DNA from: Promicromonospora sp. Populi
GTDB taxonomy: Bacteria > Actinomycetota > Actinomycetes > Actinomycetales > Cellulomonadaceae
Assembly: GCF_041081105.1 (NCBI RefSeq)
Contig: NZ_CP163528.1
Span: 2,914,001-2,978,000 of the forward strand
Length of the DNA stretch: 64,000 nt
Reading direction: 5' to 3'
Shown: positions 38,015-46,351 of the stretch, piece by piece
How the letters are laid out: each line of letters begins with the position of its first letter
How positions within the stretch are numbered: position 1 is the stretch's first letter
Notes under the pieces: generated by a model
What the model was told of the DNA's origin: nothing
The model's input: only the letters and a program-made list of their open reading frames with translations
The model's database searches: none
Position numbers and translations under genes: made by a program

Positions 38015-38048
38015 GTACGGCCCCGTCCTGGATGGGTACGGCCCCGTC
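38007..38048. repeat. Tandem 21-bp direct repeat
   Basis: Two exact copies (38007-38027 and 38028-38048) lie in the dipZ-fasciclin gap. Each carries GGATGG, so the dipZ-type -35 hexamer is duplicated, one copy without a matching -10. It may be a slippage duplication or an extra sigma or activator contact site. Confidence 0.8.
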
Positions 38049-38071
38049 GGAAAACTCGTGCGCATCCACCC

Positions 38072-38099
38072 CCATCCGGGTGTCGGTCGGCTCCGAACC
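38072..38099 (+). promoter_or_regulatory. SigK-type promoter of the fasciclin gene
   Basis: CCATCC (38072-38077), 16-bp spacer, CGAACC (38094-38099). Expected transcription start near 38106, giving a ~47-nt leader with GAGGAGAG before the ATG. Confidence 0.85.
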
Positions 38100-38152
38100 A
38101 TGGGCAAGACGCCCCGTGAGACGCGGGGTGACGACACACCGAGGAGAGACCG

Positions 38153-38815
38153 ATGAACGTTCGAACCCGCAAGTCCTACGCAGCAGTCGGCATCGCAGCC
38201 ATCACCATGCTGGGCCTCACGGCCTGCTCGGGGGGCGACGAGCCGGCGGCGAGCGAGACCACTGCGAGCGAGGAGACGAGCGCTCCGGCGGAGGAGCCTT
38301 CGGAAGAGATGGTCGACCCGGCCGCCAACCTCGTCGGCCCCGGCTGCGCGGCCTACGCAGAAGAGGTGCCGGACGGCCCCGGGTCGGTCACCGGCATGTC
38401 GACCGAGCCGGTAGCGGTGGCTGCCTCCAGCAACCCGCTGCTGACCACCCTGGTCGCGGCCGTGAGCGGTGAGGTCAACCCCGACGTCAACCTCGTCGAC
38501 ACCCTGAACGGTGACGAGTTCACCGTGTTCGCCCCGGTGGACGACGCCTTCGCGGCGATCGACGCCGCGACCATGGACACGCTGTCCACGGACGCCGACC
38601 TGCTGAGCTCGATCCTCACGTACCACGTGGTGCCCGGCCAGCTCACCCCCGACCAGGTGGTCGGCGAGCTGACCACCGTCCAGGGCGACACCGTCGAGGT
38701 GGCCGGCAGCGGCGACGAGCTCACGGTGAACGACGCGAACGTGATCTGTGGTGGCGTGATGACCCAGAACGCGACCGTCTACCTCATCGACGCTGTGCTC
38801 ATGCCCCCGATGTGA
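38153..38815 (+). CDS. Fasciclin-domain lipoprotein, MPT83/MPT70-like
   Basis: 220 residues. A signal peptide with lipobox LTAC (~residue 25) is followed by an acidic Glu/Ala/Ser linker (~28-55). The single FAS1 domain shows [14 protein letters not shown] (H1) and [16 protein letters not shown] (H2). The pair C67 (PGCAAY) / C200 region (VICGGV) matches the conserved disulfide of MPT70/83, a plausible substrate of DipZ. Surface adhesion is the family role. Confidence 0.95.
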   Translation: MNVRTRKSYAAVGIAAITMLGLTACSGGDEPAASETTASEETSAPAEEPSEEMVDPAANLVGPGCAAYAEEVPDGPGSVTGMSTEPVAVAASSNPLLTTLVAAVSGEVNPDVNLVDTLNGDEFTVFAPVDDAFAAIDAATMDTLSTDADLLSSILTYHVVPGQLTPDQVVGELTTVQGDTVEVAGSGDELTVNDANVICGGVMTQNATVYLIDAVLMPPM

Positions 38816-38854
38816 TCTGCTGCACCCCGCCGTCGTGAGACGGCACTGAACAAC

Positions 38855-38892
38855 AACGGCCCGCCTCGACCTTCCGGTCGAGGCGGGCCGTT
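38855..38892. terminator. Bidirectional terminator between fasciclin gene and rskA
   Basis: A 17-bp perfect stem with loop TTCC lies 40 nt after the fasciclin stop and 19 nt before the convergent rskA stop. On the plus strand it is followed by TTCGTCTTTG, a fair T-rich tail. Confidence 0.88.
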
Positions 38893-38910
38893 CGTCTTTG
38901 CTGGGGTGGC

Positions 38911-39801
38911 TTAGGTGGTGAGGACGACGATGGGGTCGGTCGTCGGCTGCTCGGACCCACCCTCGGGCTCCACTGTCACGGCGATGCCGATACCGTCGGC
39001 CTGCCGCACGAGCGACGAGACGTCGCCGTCGTCCTCGGCGAGGACGCCCGCCGAGGACACGCTGCCGTCGGGAGCGACCACCCAGAGCTGGTACGCCCGG
39101 TCGGGGTCGAGGTCGGGCAGGTCCTCCGCCCGGAAGAACAGGTCGCCGTCGGCTACCAGAACCGAGGCCTGGCCGCCGCCCTCGATCGCGCGGCGGAGGA
39201 TCGAGCCCTCGGGGTCGGCGAGCATCTCGGCGACCACCTGGGACTGCTCGCGCAGCCGGTCGCGCTCGGCGGTCACCTGCACGGCGATCGTCGTCGGGAC
39301 GGCGATCGCGGCTGCCGCCGCGACGGAGACCGCTGCGACGCCCCAACGCCGGCTTCGCCGGCGGGAAGCGAGGTCGACGACGTCGTTCCCGGCGTCCGGC
39401 ATGGTGCCCTCACCGGGGGCGGCAGCAAGACCAGGCGTGGCGCCGGCGTCCGGCGTCGGGCCGGAACCGAGGGCCGAGACGCCGGATGACGTGACGGCCG
39501 GGCCGGGCTCCAAGCCCGGCGCAGCAGGCGGAAGGCTCACGGCGGGCAGCTGCGGCGTGCTCTGCACCCGTTCCAGCACGCTCGCCCGCAGGGCGGCCGG
39601 GGGCTCGGTCTCGATCGCGAAGGCCGCGACGACCTCGCGGTACTCGTCGAGCTCGCGCCGCGCGTCGGCGTCCGACTCCAGCAGGCGCTCGACGGCGCGC
39701 CGGTCCAGGTCGTCGAGGGCGTCCAGGGCGTACCCGGGCAGCAGGTCCCAGACGTCGGGACGCACGTTCTGCGGGCCAGTGCCAGTCATCTCGTCAGCCA
39801 T
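38911..39801 (-). CDS. rskA: Anti-sigma-K factor RskA
   Basis: 296 residues. The N-terminal ~75 residues form an anti-sigma helical domain (WDLLPGYALDALDDLDRRAVERLLESDADARRELDEY). A Pro/Gly/Ala linker of ~80 residues precedes a TM helix (~152-172). The outer RskA domain holds the family motif ADLPDLDPDRAYQLWVVAPDGS...AGVL. It overlaps the sigK stop by 8 nt, so translation is coupled and stoichiometry fixed. In mycobacteria, regulated proteolysis of RskA frees SigK. Confidence 0.95.
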   Translation of the reverse strand: MADEMTGTGPQNVRPDVWDLLPGYALDALDDLDRRAVERLLESDADARRELDEYREVVAAFAIETEPPAALRASVLERVQSTPQLPAVSLPPAAPGLEPGPAVTSSGVSALGSGPTPDAGATPGLAAAPGEGTMPDAGNDVVDLASRRRSRRWGVAAVSVAAAAAIAVPTTIAVQVTAERDRLREQSQVVAEMLADPEGSILRRAIEGGGQASVLVADGDLFFRAEDLPDLDPDRAYQLWVVAPDGSVSSAGVLAEDDGDVSSLVRQADGIGIAVTVEPEGGSEQPTTDPIVVLTT

Positions 39802-40375
39802 GACGCACCCCCAGGCAGTCGCGGAGCCGGTTGAGGCCGTCGCGGATCCTGCTCTTCACAGTGGGCAGCGCGGCGTCAAGCTGCTCGGCGACCTCGCGGT
39901 AGGTGAGGCCGCCGTAGTACGCGACCACCACCGCCTCACGCTGGGTCGGGGTCAGGCCCTCGATGCAGCGGCGCACGGCCGAACCCTCGAGGTTCCGCTC
40001 GACGTCCTCGACCACGACGTCGCGGACCGACTCCCCCATCCGCAGGTCCGTGTCCCGCTGGTCACGGTCCCGGCGCGCCTGCTCCGACCGCACGCGGTCG
40101 ACGGCGCGCCGACGCGCGAGCGTCGCGACCCAGGTCCGGGCGGAGCCGCGGGTCGCGTCGAACCGTGCTGCTGTCTGCCACACCTCCACCATCACCTCCT
40201 GGGTCACCTCTGCCGCATGATCGGGGTCGCGCAGGACGCCGAGTGACGCGCCGTAGGCTACCGGCCCCAGCGCGTCGTACACCGGGGCGAACGCCGCGGG
40301 GTCTCCCCCGGCGCACGCCGTGAGGAGTGCGTCGACGGTGTCGCGCGACGAGGTCCGGACTGGTGGTGATGCCAC
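39794..40375 (-). CDS. sigK: ECF sigma factor SigK
   Basis: 193 residues from the preferred GTG at 40375. Region 2 (VYDALGPVAYGASLGVLRDPDHAAEVTQEVMVEVWQTAARFD) and region 4 (RCIEGLTPTQREAVVVAYYGGLTYREVAEQLDAALPTVKSRIRDGLNRL) match SigK closely, including the YYGGLTYREVA stretch. An upstream in-frame GTG at 40417 is only 4 nt from the -10 element, before the likely transcription start, so it is less credible. A SigK-type promoter in front implies autoregulation. Confidence 0.94.
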   Translation of the reverse strand: MASPPVRTSSRDTVDALLTACAGGDPAAFAPVYDALGPVAYGASLGVLRDPDHAAEVTQEVMVEVWQTAARFDATRGSARTWVATLARRRAVDRVRSEQARRDRDQRDTDLRMGESVRDVVVEDVERNLEGSAVRRCIEGLTPTQREAVVVAYYGGLTYREVAEQLDAALPTVKSRIRDGLNRLRDCLGVRHG

Positions 40376-40421
40376 CGCCCCAGTCTGCCCCAAGAACACC
40401 CCCGATCGTCTCTGCACAGAA

Positions 40422-40449
40422 GGTTCGGCGCCGAACCCCTCCCGGATGG
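40422..40449 (-). promoter_or_regulatory. SigK-type promoter of sigK-rskA
   Basis: Minus strand: CCATCC (40449-40444), 16-bp spacer, CGAACC (40427-40422). The -10 hexamer is embedded in a perfect 16-nt palindrome GGTTCGGC/GCCGAACC (40422-40437), which might bind a regulator or act as a stop for the manD transcript ending 11 nt upstream. Confidence 0.85.
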
Positions 40450-40460
40450 GGTGATCCCGA

Positions 40461-41675
40461 TCACCAGTCGTGGAGCGTGCCGTCCTTCAGGCGGTTGATC
40501 GGCAGGTAGCCCGGGCTGTAGGGGTGGGCGGCAGCCAGCTCCTCGTCCAGCTCGACGCCGATGCCGGGCACCTCGCCCGGATGCAGGTAGCCGTCGTCGA
40601 ACGTGTAGGCGTGCCGGAAGACCTCGTTGGTGAGGTCCGTGTGCCCCGAGTACTCCTGGATGCCGAAGTTGTGGATCGCCAGGTCCAGGTGGAGCGCGGC
40701 CGCCATGCCGACCGGCGAGATGTCCTCCGGCCCGTGGATGGCGCTCTTGATCCCGCGCTGCCCTGCGTAGTCGAACAGCTTCTTCATCGGGCTCACACCG
40801 CCGAAGTGCGTGACGGCGGAGCGCACGTAGTCGATGAGCCGTTCGTCGATGAGCGTCTGGTAGTCGAACACGGTGTTGAACACCTCGCCGATCGCGAGCG
40901 GCGTAGTGGTGTGCCGGCGCACGAGCCGCAGCGCCTCCTGGTCCTCGGCGGGTGTGCAGTCCTCCAGCCAGAACAGGTCGTAGGGCTCCAGGTCCTTGCC
41001 GAGGCGGGCGGCCTCGATCGGGGACAGCCGGTGGTGCGCGTCGTGCAGCAGCGGCAGGTCGGGGCCGAACTCGTTGCGCACCGCCTCGAAGACCTTCGGG
41101 ATGTACCGCAGGTACGCGGCCGTGTCCCAGTCCTCCACGGCGGGCTGAGCGAGCAGGTCCGGCGCTGAGGCGTCGTCCGACGTCGTCGTGTGGACGCCGT
41201 AGACCGACTTGAGGCCGGGGACCCCGCTCTGGATGCGGATGCTGCGGTAGCCCCGCTCCTGCAGCGACCGGACCGAGTCGAAGATCTCGGGCAGGCTGGA
41301 GCCGTTCGCGTGCCCGTAGGCGCGGATCCGGTCGCGGCTGGCACCGCCGAGCAGCTGGTACAGCGGCAGGCCCGCGACCTTCGCCTTGATGTCCCACAGC
41401 GCGACGTCGACCGCGGCGATCGCGGCCATGGTCACCGGACCGCGGCGCCAGTAGGCGCCCCGGTACAGGAACTGCCAGGCGTCCTCGATGCGGTGCGGGT
41501 CGCGCCCGATCAGCAGCGGCGCGACGTGGTCGCGCAGGTAGCTGACCACGGCGAGCTCGCGCCCGTTGAGGGTGGCGTCGCCGAGTCCGGTCACACCGTC
41601 GTCCGTGGTGATCTGGAGGGTGACGAAGTTACGGCCGGGCGAGGTGACGACGACCTTCGCGTCGACGATCTTCAT
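40461..41675 (-). CDS. Enolase-superfamily sugar-acid dehydratase, ManD/RspA type
   Basis: 404 residues. The enolase-type barrel shows LLHDAHHRL and [13 protein letters not shown] (metal-binding Asp and Glu), [15 protein letters not shown], and the C-terminal [18 protein letters not shown] that is strongly conserved in ManD/Rsp[19 protein letters not shown] is the superfamily signature. ManD members dehydrate D-mannonate or D-gluconate to 2-keto-3-deoxy acids. Context with a sugar ABC transporter and a FadR-type regulator supports catabolism of an imported uronate-derived acid; the exact substrate is uncertain. Confidence 0.92.
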   Translation of the reverse strand: MKIVDAKVVVTSPGRNFVTLQITTDDGVTGLGDATLNGRELAVVSYLRDHVAPLLIGRDPHRIEDAWQFLYRGAYWRRGPVTMAAIAAVDVALWDIKAKVAGLPLYQLLGGASRDRIRAYGHANGSSLPEIFDSVRSLQERGYRSIRIQSGVPGLKSVYGVHTTTSDDASAPDLLAQPAVEDWDTAAYLRYIPKVFEAVRNEFGPDLPLLHDAHHRLSPIEAARLGKDLEPYDLFWLEDCTPAEDQEALRLVRRHTTTPLAIGEVFNTVFDYQTLIDERLIDYVRSAVTHFGGVSPMKKLFDYAGQRGIKSAIHGPEDISPVGMAAALHLDLAIHNFGIQEYSGHTDLTNEVFRHAYTFDDGYLHPGEVPGIGVELDEELAAAHPYSPGYLPINRLKDGTLHDW

Positions 41676-41733
41676 GCAGAGACTTTCTTGTTGGTGGTGC
41701 GGGGGGTGGTGCGGGAGTCGGCGGTGCAGAGGG

Positions 41734-42627
41734 TCAGCCCTTGGTGGCGCCCGCGGTCAGGCCCGCCACGAGGTAGCGCTGCCCGAAGACCGCCGCGAGG
41801 AGCACCGGGACGGTCATGAGGGTGGCGGCCGCCATCAGCCCGCCCCAGTCGGTGCTCGCGTAGGACATGAAGTTGAACAGCAGGACCGGCATCGTCATGG
41901 TGCGCTCGTCCGCGAGGATCAGCGCGAAGATGAAGTTGTTCCAGCTGAAGATGAACGCCAGCACCGCGGCGGCCGCCGTGCCCGGCGCCGCGAGCGGCAG
42001 CGCGATCCGCAGGAACGCCCCGAAGGCGGAGAGGCCGTCGGTCCGCGCGGCGTCCTCGAGCTCGACCGGGAGGCCCTCGAAGAAGCCGATCATGATCCAC
42101 AGGATCAGCGGCACGGAGACGAACATGTGGCTCAGGATCAGCACCAGGTGGCTACCGACCAGGCCGAGCTGCGCGAACATGTAGTACCAGGGCACGAGCA
42201 GCGAGATGGCCGGGACGATGCGGGCCACGAGCACTACCGAGCCCGTCCGGCGCATCCGGAACCGGCCGACGGCCCAGGCGGCCGGCACGGCGATGACGAT
42301 GCTCAGCGCAGTTGATACGACGCCGACCACCAGCGAGTTGACCAGCGAGTGCCCGAGCGCGCCGTCGGCCAGGACACCCTGGAAGTTGTCCCAGGTGGGT
42401 GTGAAGACCAGGCCGACGGTCGGGTCGGTGACCTGGACGTTCGTCTTGAAGGCGGCCGCGATCATCCAGACGATCGGCAGCGCGATGACCGCGCACACGA
42501 TGACGATCAGGACCGCACGCAGGACGCCGAGCGCACGCTGCGGGCCGGACCGCCGTCGGGCGACGAGCCGCTGGGGCACGCGTCCGGGCGTACGGCTGGG
42601 GACTGGGGCGGTGGTCACGGCGCTCAC
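41734..42627 (-). CDS. ABC sugar permease (MalG type)
   Basis: 297 residues, six TM helices. The ATPase-contact EAA loop is [28 protein letters not shown]. The GTG start at 42627 overlaps the stop of the other permease gene (GTGA), so they are coupled. It works with the upstream permease and binding protein. No ATPase gene is in the operon, so a shared MsmK-type ATPase elsewhere is needed. Confidence 0.93.
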   Translation of the reverse strand: MSAVTTAPVPSRTPGRVPQRLVARRRSGPQRALGVLRAVLIVIVCAVIALPIVWMIAAAFKTNVQVTDPTVGLVFTPTWDNFQGVLADGALGHSLVNSLVVGVVSTALSIVIAVPAAWAVGRFRMRRTGSVVLVARIVPAISLLVPWYYMFAQLGLVGSHLVLILSHMFVSVPLILWIMIGFFEGLPVELEDAARTDGLSAFGAFLRIALPLAAPGTAAAAVLAFIFSWNNFIFALILADERTMTMPVLLFNFMSYASTDWGGLMAAATLMTVPVLLAAVFGQRYLVAGLTAGATKG

Positions 42628-43574
42628 GAGGCGCTCCTCTCGGTCCGGCGCCGCAGGAAGACCACGATCGCGACGATGAACAGCGTGAACAGGACCAGGA
42701 CCGCGGAGGCGAGGCCGTACTCCTGGTAGTCGAAGGTGAGACCGTAGGCATAGACGTTCAGCGTCTCGGCCTCGAAGTCCGAGCCGCCGCCCGGTCCCTT
42801 GGTCGCGTAGATCAGGTCGAAGGTCTTCAGGGCGTCGACGCCGCGGAGCACCAGGGCCGTGAGGATCGTGGTGCGCAGCATCGGCAGGATGATGTAGACG
42901 AACCGCTGCCAGCCGCTCGCGCCGTCCACCCGGGCGGCCTCCTCCGGCTCCTCCGGCAGCGTGGTGAGGCCGGCGAGCAGCAGCACGGTCATCATCGGCG
43001 TCCACTGCCACACGTCGATGAGCATCAGGGTGGGCAGCGACTGCGAGACCGAGCCCAGGAACTCCTGGGGCGGGATGCCGACGAACCCGAGCAGGTGGTT
43101 GGCTATGCCGTTGGTCGGGTCGAGGATCAGCATCCACAGGATGCCGATGGCGACCGGGGTGGCCAGCAGCGGCACCATCAGGATGGTGCGCACGATCTCC
43201 ATGCCGCGGAACGCCTTGCGCATGAGCATCGCCAGGGCCAGCCCGAGGATGGTCTCCAGCACGACGGCGCCGAGCGTAAAGACGACGGTGCGGCCCACGG
43301 CGGGCCAGAACCGGCGCGTGTCCGTGAGGGCGTCGGCGAAGTTCTGCAGGCCCACGTAGGCGTTGCCCGCGTTCACCGCGCCGAACGCGTCGGTGAGGCT
43401 GAGGTTGATCGTGAACACCAGCGGGAACACGATCATCAGCCCCACGAAACCGAGGGCGGGCGCGAGCAGCGCCCACTTGAGCCGGCGGTTCGCGGTCTCG
43501 AAGGTCACCATCGGCTTGTCCGACGGCGGGGTGCGGCGGGCGGTTGCGGCGCCGGCGGTGGTTGTCGTCGTCAT
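42624..43574 (-). CDS. ABC sugar permease (MalF/UgpA type)
   Basis: 316 residues with six TM helices after a ~30-residue Thr/Ala-rich N-terminus. The EAA motif is EEPEEAARVDGASGWQRFVYIILPMLRTT. It pairs with the MalG-type permease and directly follows the binding-protein gene (no gap). Confidence 0.93.
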   Translation of the reverse strand: MTTTTTAGAATARRTPPSDKPMVTFETANRRLKWALLAPALGFVGLMIVFPLVFTINLSLTDAFGAVNAGNAYVGLQNFADALTDTRRFWPAVGRTVVFTLGAVVLETILGLALAMLMRKAFRGMEIVRTILMVPLLATPVAIGILWMLILDPTNGIANHLLGFVGIPPQEFLGSVSQSLPTLMLIDVWQWTPMMTVLLLAGLTTLPEEPEEAARVDGASGWQRFVYIILPMLRTTILTALVLRGVDALKTFDLIYATKGPGGGSDFEAETLNVYAYGLTFDYQEYGLASAVLVLFTLFIVAIVVFLRRRTERSAS

Positions 43575-44888
43575 CTAAAACTCCCGCTGACGGTTGTCAC
43601 GGACGAGGAAGTCGTTGAACTCGGCGTCCGCATCCGCGGCGACGGACGCGACGTCCTCGCCGAGGATCCCGGAGACCAGCGGGCGGCCGACGATGTCGCG
43701 GGCGCGGCCCACCTGCATCACCTCGGGGCGGTCGTGCCCGACACCGTTGGCGGCGTTGATCCGCATCGCCTCGGCCAGGTCGGGCGGGAAGGACGCCAGC
43801 GTCGCCGGGTCGTCCCAGACGGACTGCCGTGCGCCGGGGATGCCCTCGGACTGCAGGCGCGCCACCATCTCGGGGCTGGAGGCCCAGCGGAGGAACCCCC
43901 ACGAGTCGTCCCGCAGCAGCGAGAACTCGTTGACCGCGAGGCTCCACGACGGGATGTTGTGCGGGACCGAGCCGGCCGGGCCGGCCGGGAACGGCGCGAA
44001 CCCCACGGTGTCGGAGACTGTCGAGATCGAGGTGTCGAGGAAGTTGCTGTAGATCGCGTCGGCGTCGACGTACATCGCAGCCTTGCCCTGCGCGAAGATC
44101 GGCATCGCCTGTTCCAGGCTCATGTTCGTGGCCCCGGGCGGCCCGGCGTCGTGCAGCAGGCGCCCGTAGTACTCGTAGGCGGCGATCGCCTCGGGAGTTG
44201 CGATGCCGGACCGGCCCTCGTGCATGAAGTCGCCGCCGAACGAGTACAGGAAGCTCGACCACTGGGTGACCGCACCGGCGCGCTGGCCGCGGCCGACGTA
44301 CCCGAAGAAGCCCTCGCTGCGCCGCTGCAGCTCCAGGGCGATGTCGAGCATGTCGTCGAGGGTCTGCGGCGCTCCCCCGAAGTCTTCGAGCAGGTCCTTG
44401 CGGTAGTACAGCGCCGGACGCTCGGTGACGACGGGGACGCTGACGACGTTGCCCGCGGCGGTCGACCGCTCGCGCGGGGCCTCCTGGAAGTCGGTCCAGC
44501 GGTAGGCGGCGTCGCCCTCGACCCGGTCGGTGAGGTCGGCGATCCAGCCGTTGCGGGCGAACAAAAGCTGGTCCTGCAGCGGACGGACCGTCATGACGTC
44601 GATATCGGTGGCCGAGGCGTTGAGCCGGACGTTGAAGGTCGAGGTGAGCTGGTCGGCGGTGAGCATCCGCACGGAGACGCGACGGCCGATCCGCTCCTCG
44701 ATCTCGGGCAGGTAGCGGCTGATCGCCTGCGTCCAGACGTGGTTGATGGCCAGGACGCGCAGCGGGGCGTTCGGGTCGGCCGTCCGCGGGCCGCGCGAGC
44801 AGGCAGCCAGCACGGACATCGCGGCGAGCACGCCGAACGACCGTCGGCTCAGCTCGCCGGCGCGCCGTGGGCTCGTGGGCAGTGACAT
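43575..44888 (-). CDS. ABC sugar-binding lipoprotein
   Basis: 437 residues. An RR motif (ELSRRSFGVLAAMSVLAAC) combines a possible Tat signal with a lipobox, Cys near residue 30. The remainder is a class-I/II solute-binding fold of the extracellular_1 family (LLFARNGWIADLTDRV, PVVTERPALYYRKDLLEDFG, QGKAAMYVDADAIYS). It should deliver the sugar acid to the two permeases. GGAGG lies 12 nt before the ATG. A perfect FadR-type operator is in its promoter. Confidence 0.92.
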   Translation of the reverse strand: MSLPTSPRRAGELSRRSFGVLAAMSVLAACSRGPRTADPNAPLRVLAINHVWTQAISRYLPEIEERIGRRVSVRMLTADQLTSTFNVRLNASATDIDVMTVRPLQDQLLFARNGWIADLTDRVEGDAAYRWTDFQEAPRERSTAAGNVVSVPVVTERPALYYRKDLLEDFGGAPQTLDDMLDIALELQRRSEGFFGYVGRGQRAGAVTQWSSFLYSFGGDFMHEGRSGIATPEAIAAYEYYGRLLHDAGPPGATNMSLEQAMPIFAQGKAAMYVDADAIYSNFLDTSISTVSDTVGFAPFPAGPAGSVPHNIPSWSLAVNEFSLLRDDSWGFLRWASSPEMVARLQSEGIPGARQSVWDDPATLASFPPDLAEAMRINAANGVGHDRPEVMQVGRARDIVGRPLVSGILGEDVASVAADADAEFNDFLVRDNRQREF

Positions 44889-44930
44889 GCGTGCGTCACA
44901 CCTCCGTGTGTGGCTCGGATGACAAGTGGT

Positions 44931-44951
44931 CCAACTGGTAGGACCAGTTGG
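44931..44951. promoter_or_regulatory. FadR/GntR-type operator of the sugar-acid operon
   Basis: Perfect palindrome: 9-bp arms CCAACTGGT and ACCAGTTGG around AGG. The core TGGTAGGACCA fits the FadR-subfamily pattern TnGTnnnACnA. It lies 43 nt before the binding-protein start. The FadR-type gene at 46.4-47.1 kb is the likely binder. Confidence 0.8.
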
Positions 44952-45028
44952 ACGCTAGCACGGTCGCGAGGGCACGCCAAAACCACCCGGAGTCGACTGA
45001 CGGAGTGCCGTCGCGATGGCGCCGCACC

Positions 45029-45871
45029 TCAGATGATCGAGGCGGCCTTGTCCACGGACGTCGGCGGATCCGCATCGACCGCGGTCAGGATGCCGTCGTC
45101 GTACTCCATCAACGTGACCGCATCGAGCGTGCTCTCGCCCCGCCGAATGACGCGAACGATTTCACGGGCATGAGCGCGACAGGGGCCGACGGCGCCACCG
45201 CCTCCGAAGCCTGCGTCGATGGCGTCGGGAGAAACCAGGCGTCCGCCGAGCTCGTGATCGTCCAGGCGTCCGGCCCACCACCGGGCACGAGCACGTTCGT
45301 GCGCAGTCGCCCGGTCGGTCTCGACGGACACGATGATCAGCCGTCGGCAGTCGGCTTTCGCGAGCGACAGCAGCAAGCGCTCCCCATACGCCGGCGTGGA
45401 CATCGTGCTCTCGAGCACGATGTCCAGAGAGCCCTCCAACGCAGAGCGGCGCACGGCGTTGCACACCTCCGTCGACATCGTCTGCAGCAGGGGTGACAGA
45501 TCCAGGGGCATGACGTTTCGACCATCCGGCAGCACCCGGGAGAGCGCGCTCGCGTAGGTCCCGTCGATCACGCACCGACGGGCAAGGAACTCCTTGGCGA
45601 TGTCGGCATCGATCACCAGCCGCGAGTGGACATCCTCCACCGCAGCCGACAAGGTCGAGCTCTTTCCCGCACCGGGCGGTCCGGCGGTGACCACGACACA
45701 GCTCCCGCCTCGCGTCACGCCCCCGGCGTAGGTCTCCAGATACCAGTCTCGAGCTTCCCGGACGAGCCGACGCCGCTGCGCCGATGCAAGTACCGCATCC
45801 AGCGACCGCTCGCCCGAGATTGCCGCCAGAGCCGCAGCATGAACCTCGTCGCGCAGCTCACTCATGCGCAT
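45029..45871 (-). CDS. Zeta-toxin-family kinase
   Basis: 280 residues. Walker A GPPGAGKSS is at 64-72. Downstream are VIDADIAKEFLARR (substrate Asp) and DIVLESTMSTPAYGERLL, the zeta-toxin substrate-binding region. RARARWWAGRLDDHELGG may be the lid. Zeta toxins phosphorylate UDP-GlcNAc and poison wall synthesis. Starts at 45871 or 45865 both overlap the antitoxin stop, so translation is coupled. Lower GC and irregular codon use relative to neighbours hint at acquisition. Confidence 0.85.
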   Translation of the reverse strand: MRMSELRDEVHAAALAAISGERSLDAVLASAQRRRLVREARDWYLETYAGGVTRGGSCVVVTAGPPGAGKSSTLSAAVEDVHSRLVIDADIAKEFLARRCVIDGTYASALSRVLPDGRNVMPLDLSPLLQTMSTEVCNAVRRSALEGSLDIVLESTMSTPAYGERLLLSLAKADCRRLIIVSVETDRATAHERARARWWAGRLDDHELGGRLVSPDAIDAGFGGGGAVGPCRAHAREIVRVIRRGESTLDAVTLMEYDDGILTAVDADPPTSVDKAASII

Positions 45872-46280
45872 CGAGGATCACGTCGGCCTCAGCCTCGGTG
45901 AGAAAACCGCCTTCGAGAAGCGCCTCGACGTCCTCCTCAGACGAACCGGGCAGAACACCGTCGACCGGATCGACGACGCGACGTACCCATGCCTCGATCC
46001 CACGAAGGCGCGGGAACATCTGATCCGTCGAGATCTTGCCCGCGTACCGCTCCAGGACTACCTCTTCGACCGACTCACCGACACCCACCGCCTTTGCCCT
46101 GGCGATCAACCGATGCACGGCAGACTGAGACATGTGTACAGCGCGGGCGATGTCGCGCTGCGCCATCCCGCCTTCAGCCGCTAGGTACACGCGCCGGGTC
46201 CGCTCGATCTCCGCCAGGCGCGCGAGCACATAGGCCATCTTCAGATCCGACTCGCCGACTACGGCAACATGGTTTGACAT
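45858..46280 (-). CDS. HTH antitoxin partner of the zeta toxin
   Basis: 140 residues. A Tyr/Arg-rich first helix (MAYVLARLAEIERTRRVYLAAEG) precedes an HTH (MAQRDIARAVHMSQSAVHRLIARAKAVG). The C-terminal acidic helix (SSEEDVEALLEGGFLTEAEADVIL) could cover the toxin. It is not the short epsilon antitoxin of plasmid systems. AGGAGG stands before the ATG at 46280 and a palindrome lies further upstream, so it probably autoregulates. Confidence 0.8.
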   Translation of the reverse strand: MSNHVAVVGESDLKMAYVLARLAEIERTRRVYLAAEGGMAQRDIARAVHMSQSAVHRLIARAKAVGVGESVEEVVLERYAGKISTDQMFPRLRGIEAWVRRVVDPVDGVLPGSSEEDVEALLEGGFLTEAEADVILDAHE

Positions 46281-46310
46281 GACGACCTCCTGAGCGACCA
46301 GGCTACGCGG

Positions 46311-46327
46311 TGATTCATTTTGAATCA
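46311..46327. promoter_or_regulatory. Palindrome upstream of the TA pair
   Basis: TGATTC-AAAAT-GAATCA, perfect 6-bp arms, 31 nt before the antitoxin ATG in an AT-rich patch. A further TTGATT lies close by (46334-46340 region). The likely binder is the HTH antitoxin. Confidence 0.6.
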
Positions 46328-46351
46328 AGCGCAGTTGATTGCCGACGGTCG

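Noticed and set aside
40376..40417. N-terminal extension of SigK from GTG at 40417
   Set aside because: That codon lies only 4 nt after the -10 element, before the likely transcription start.
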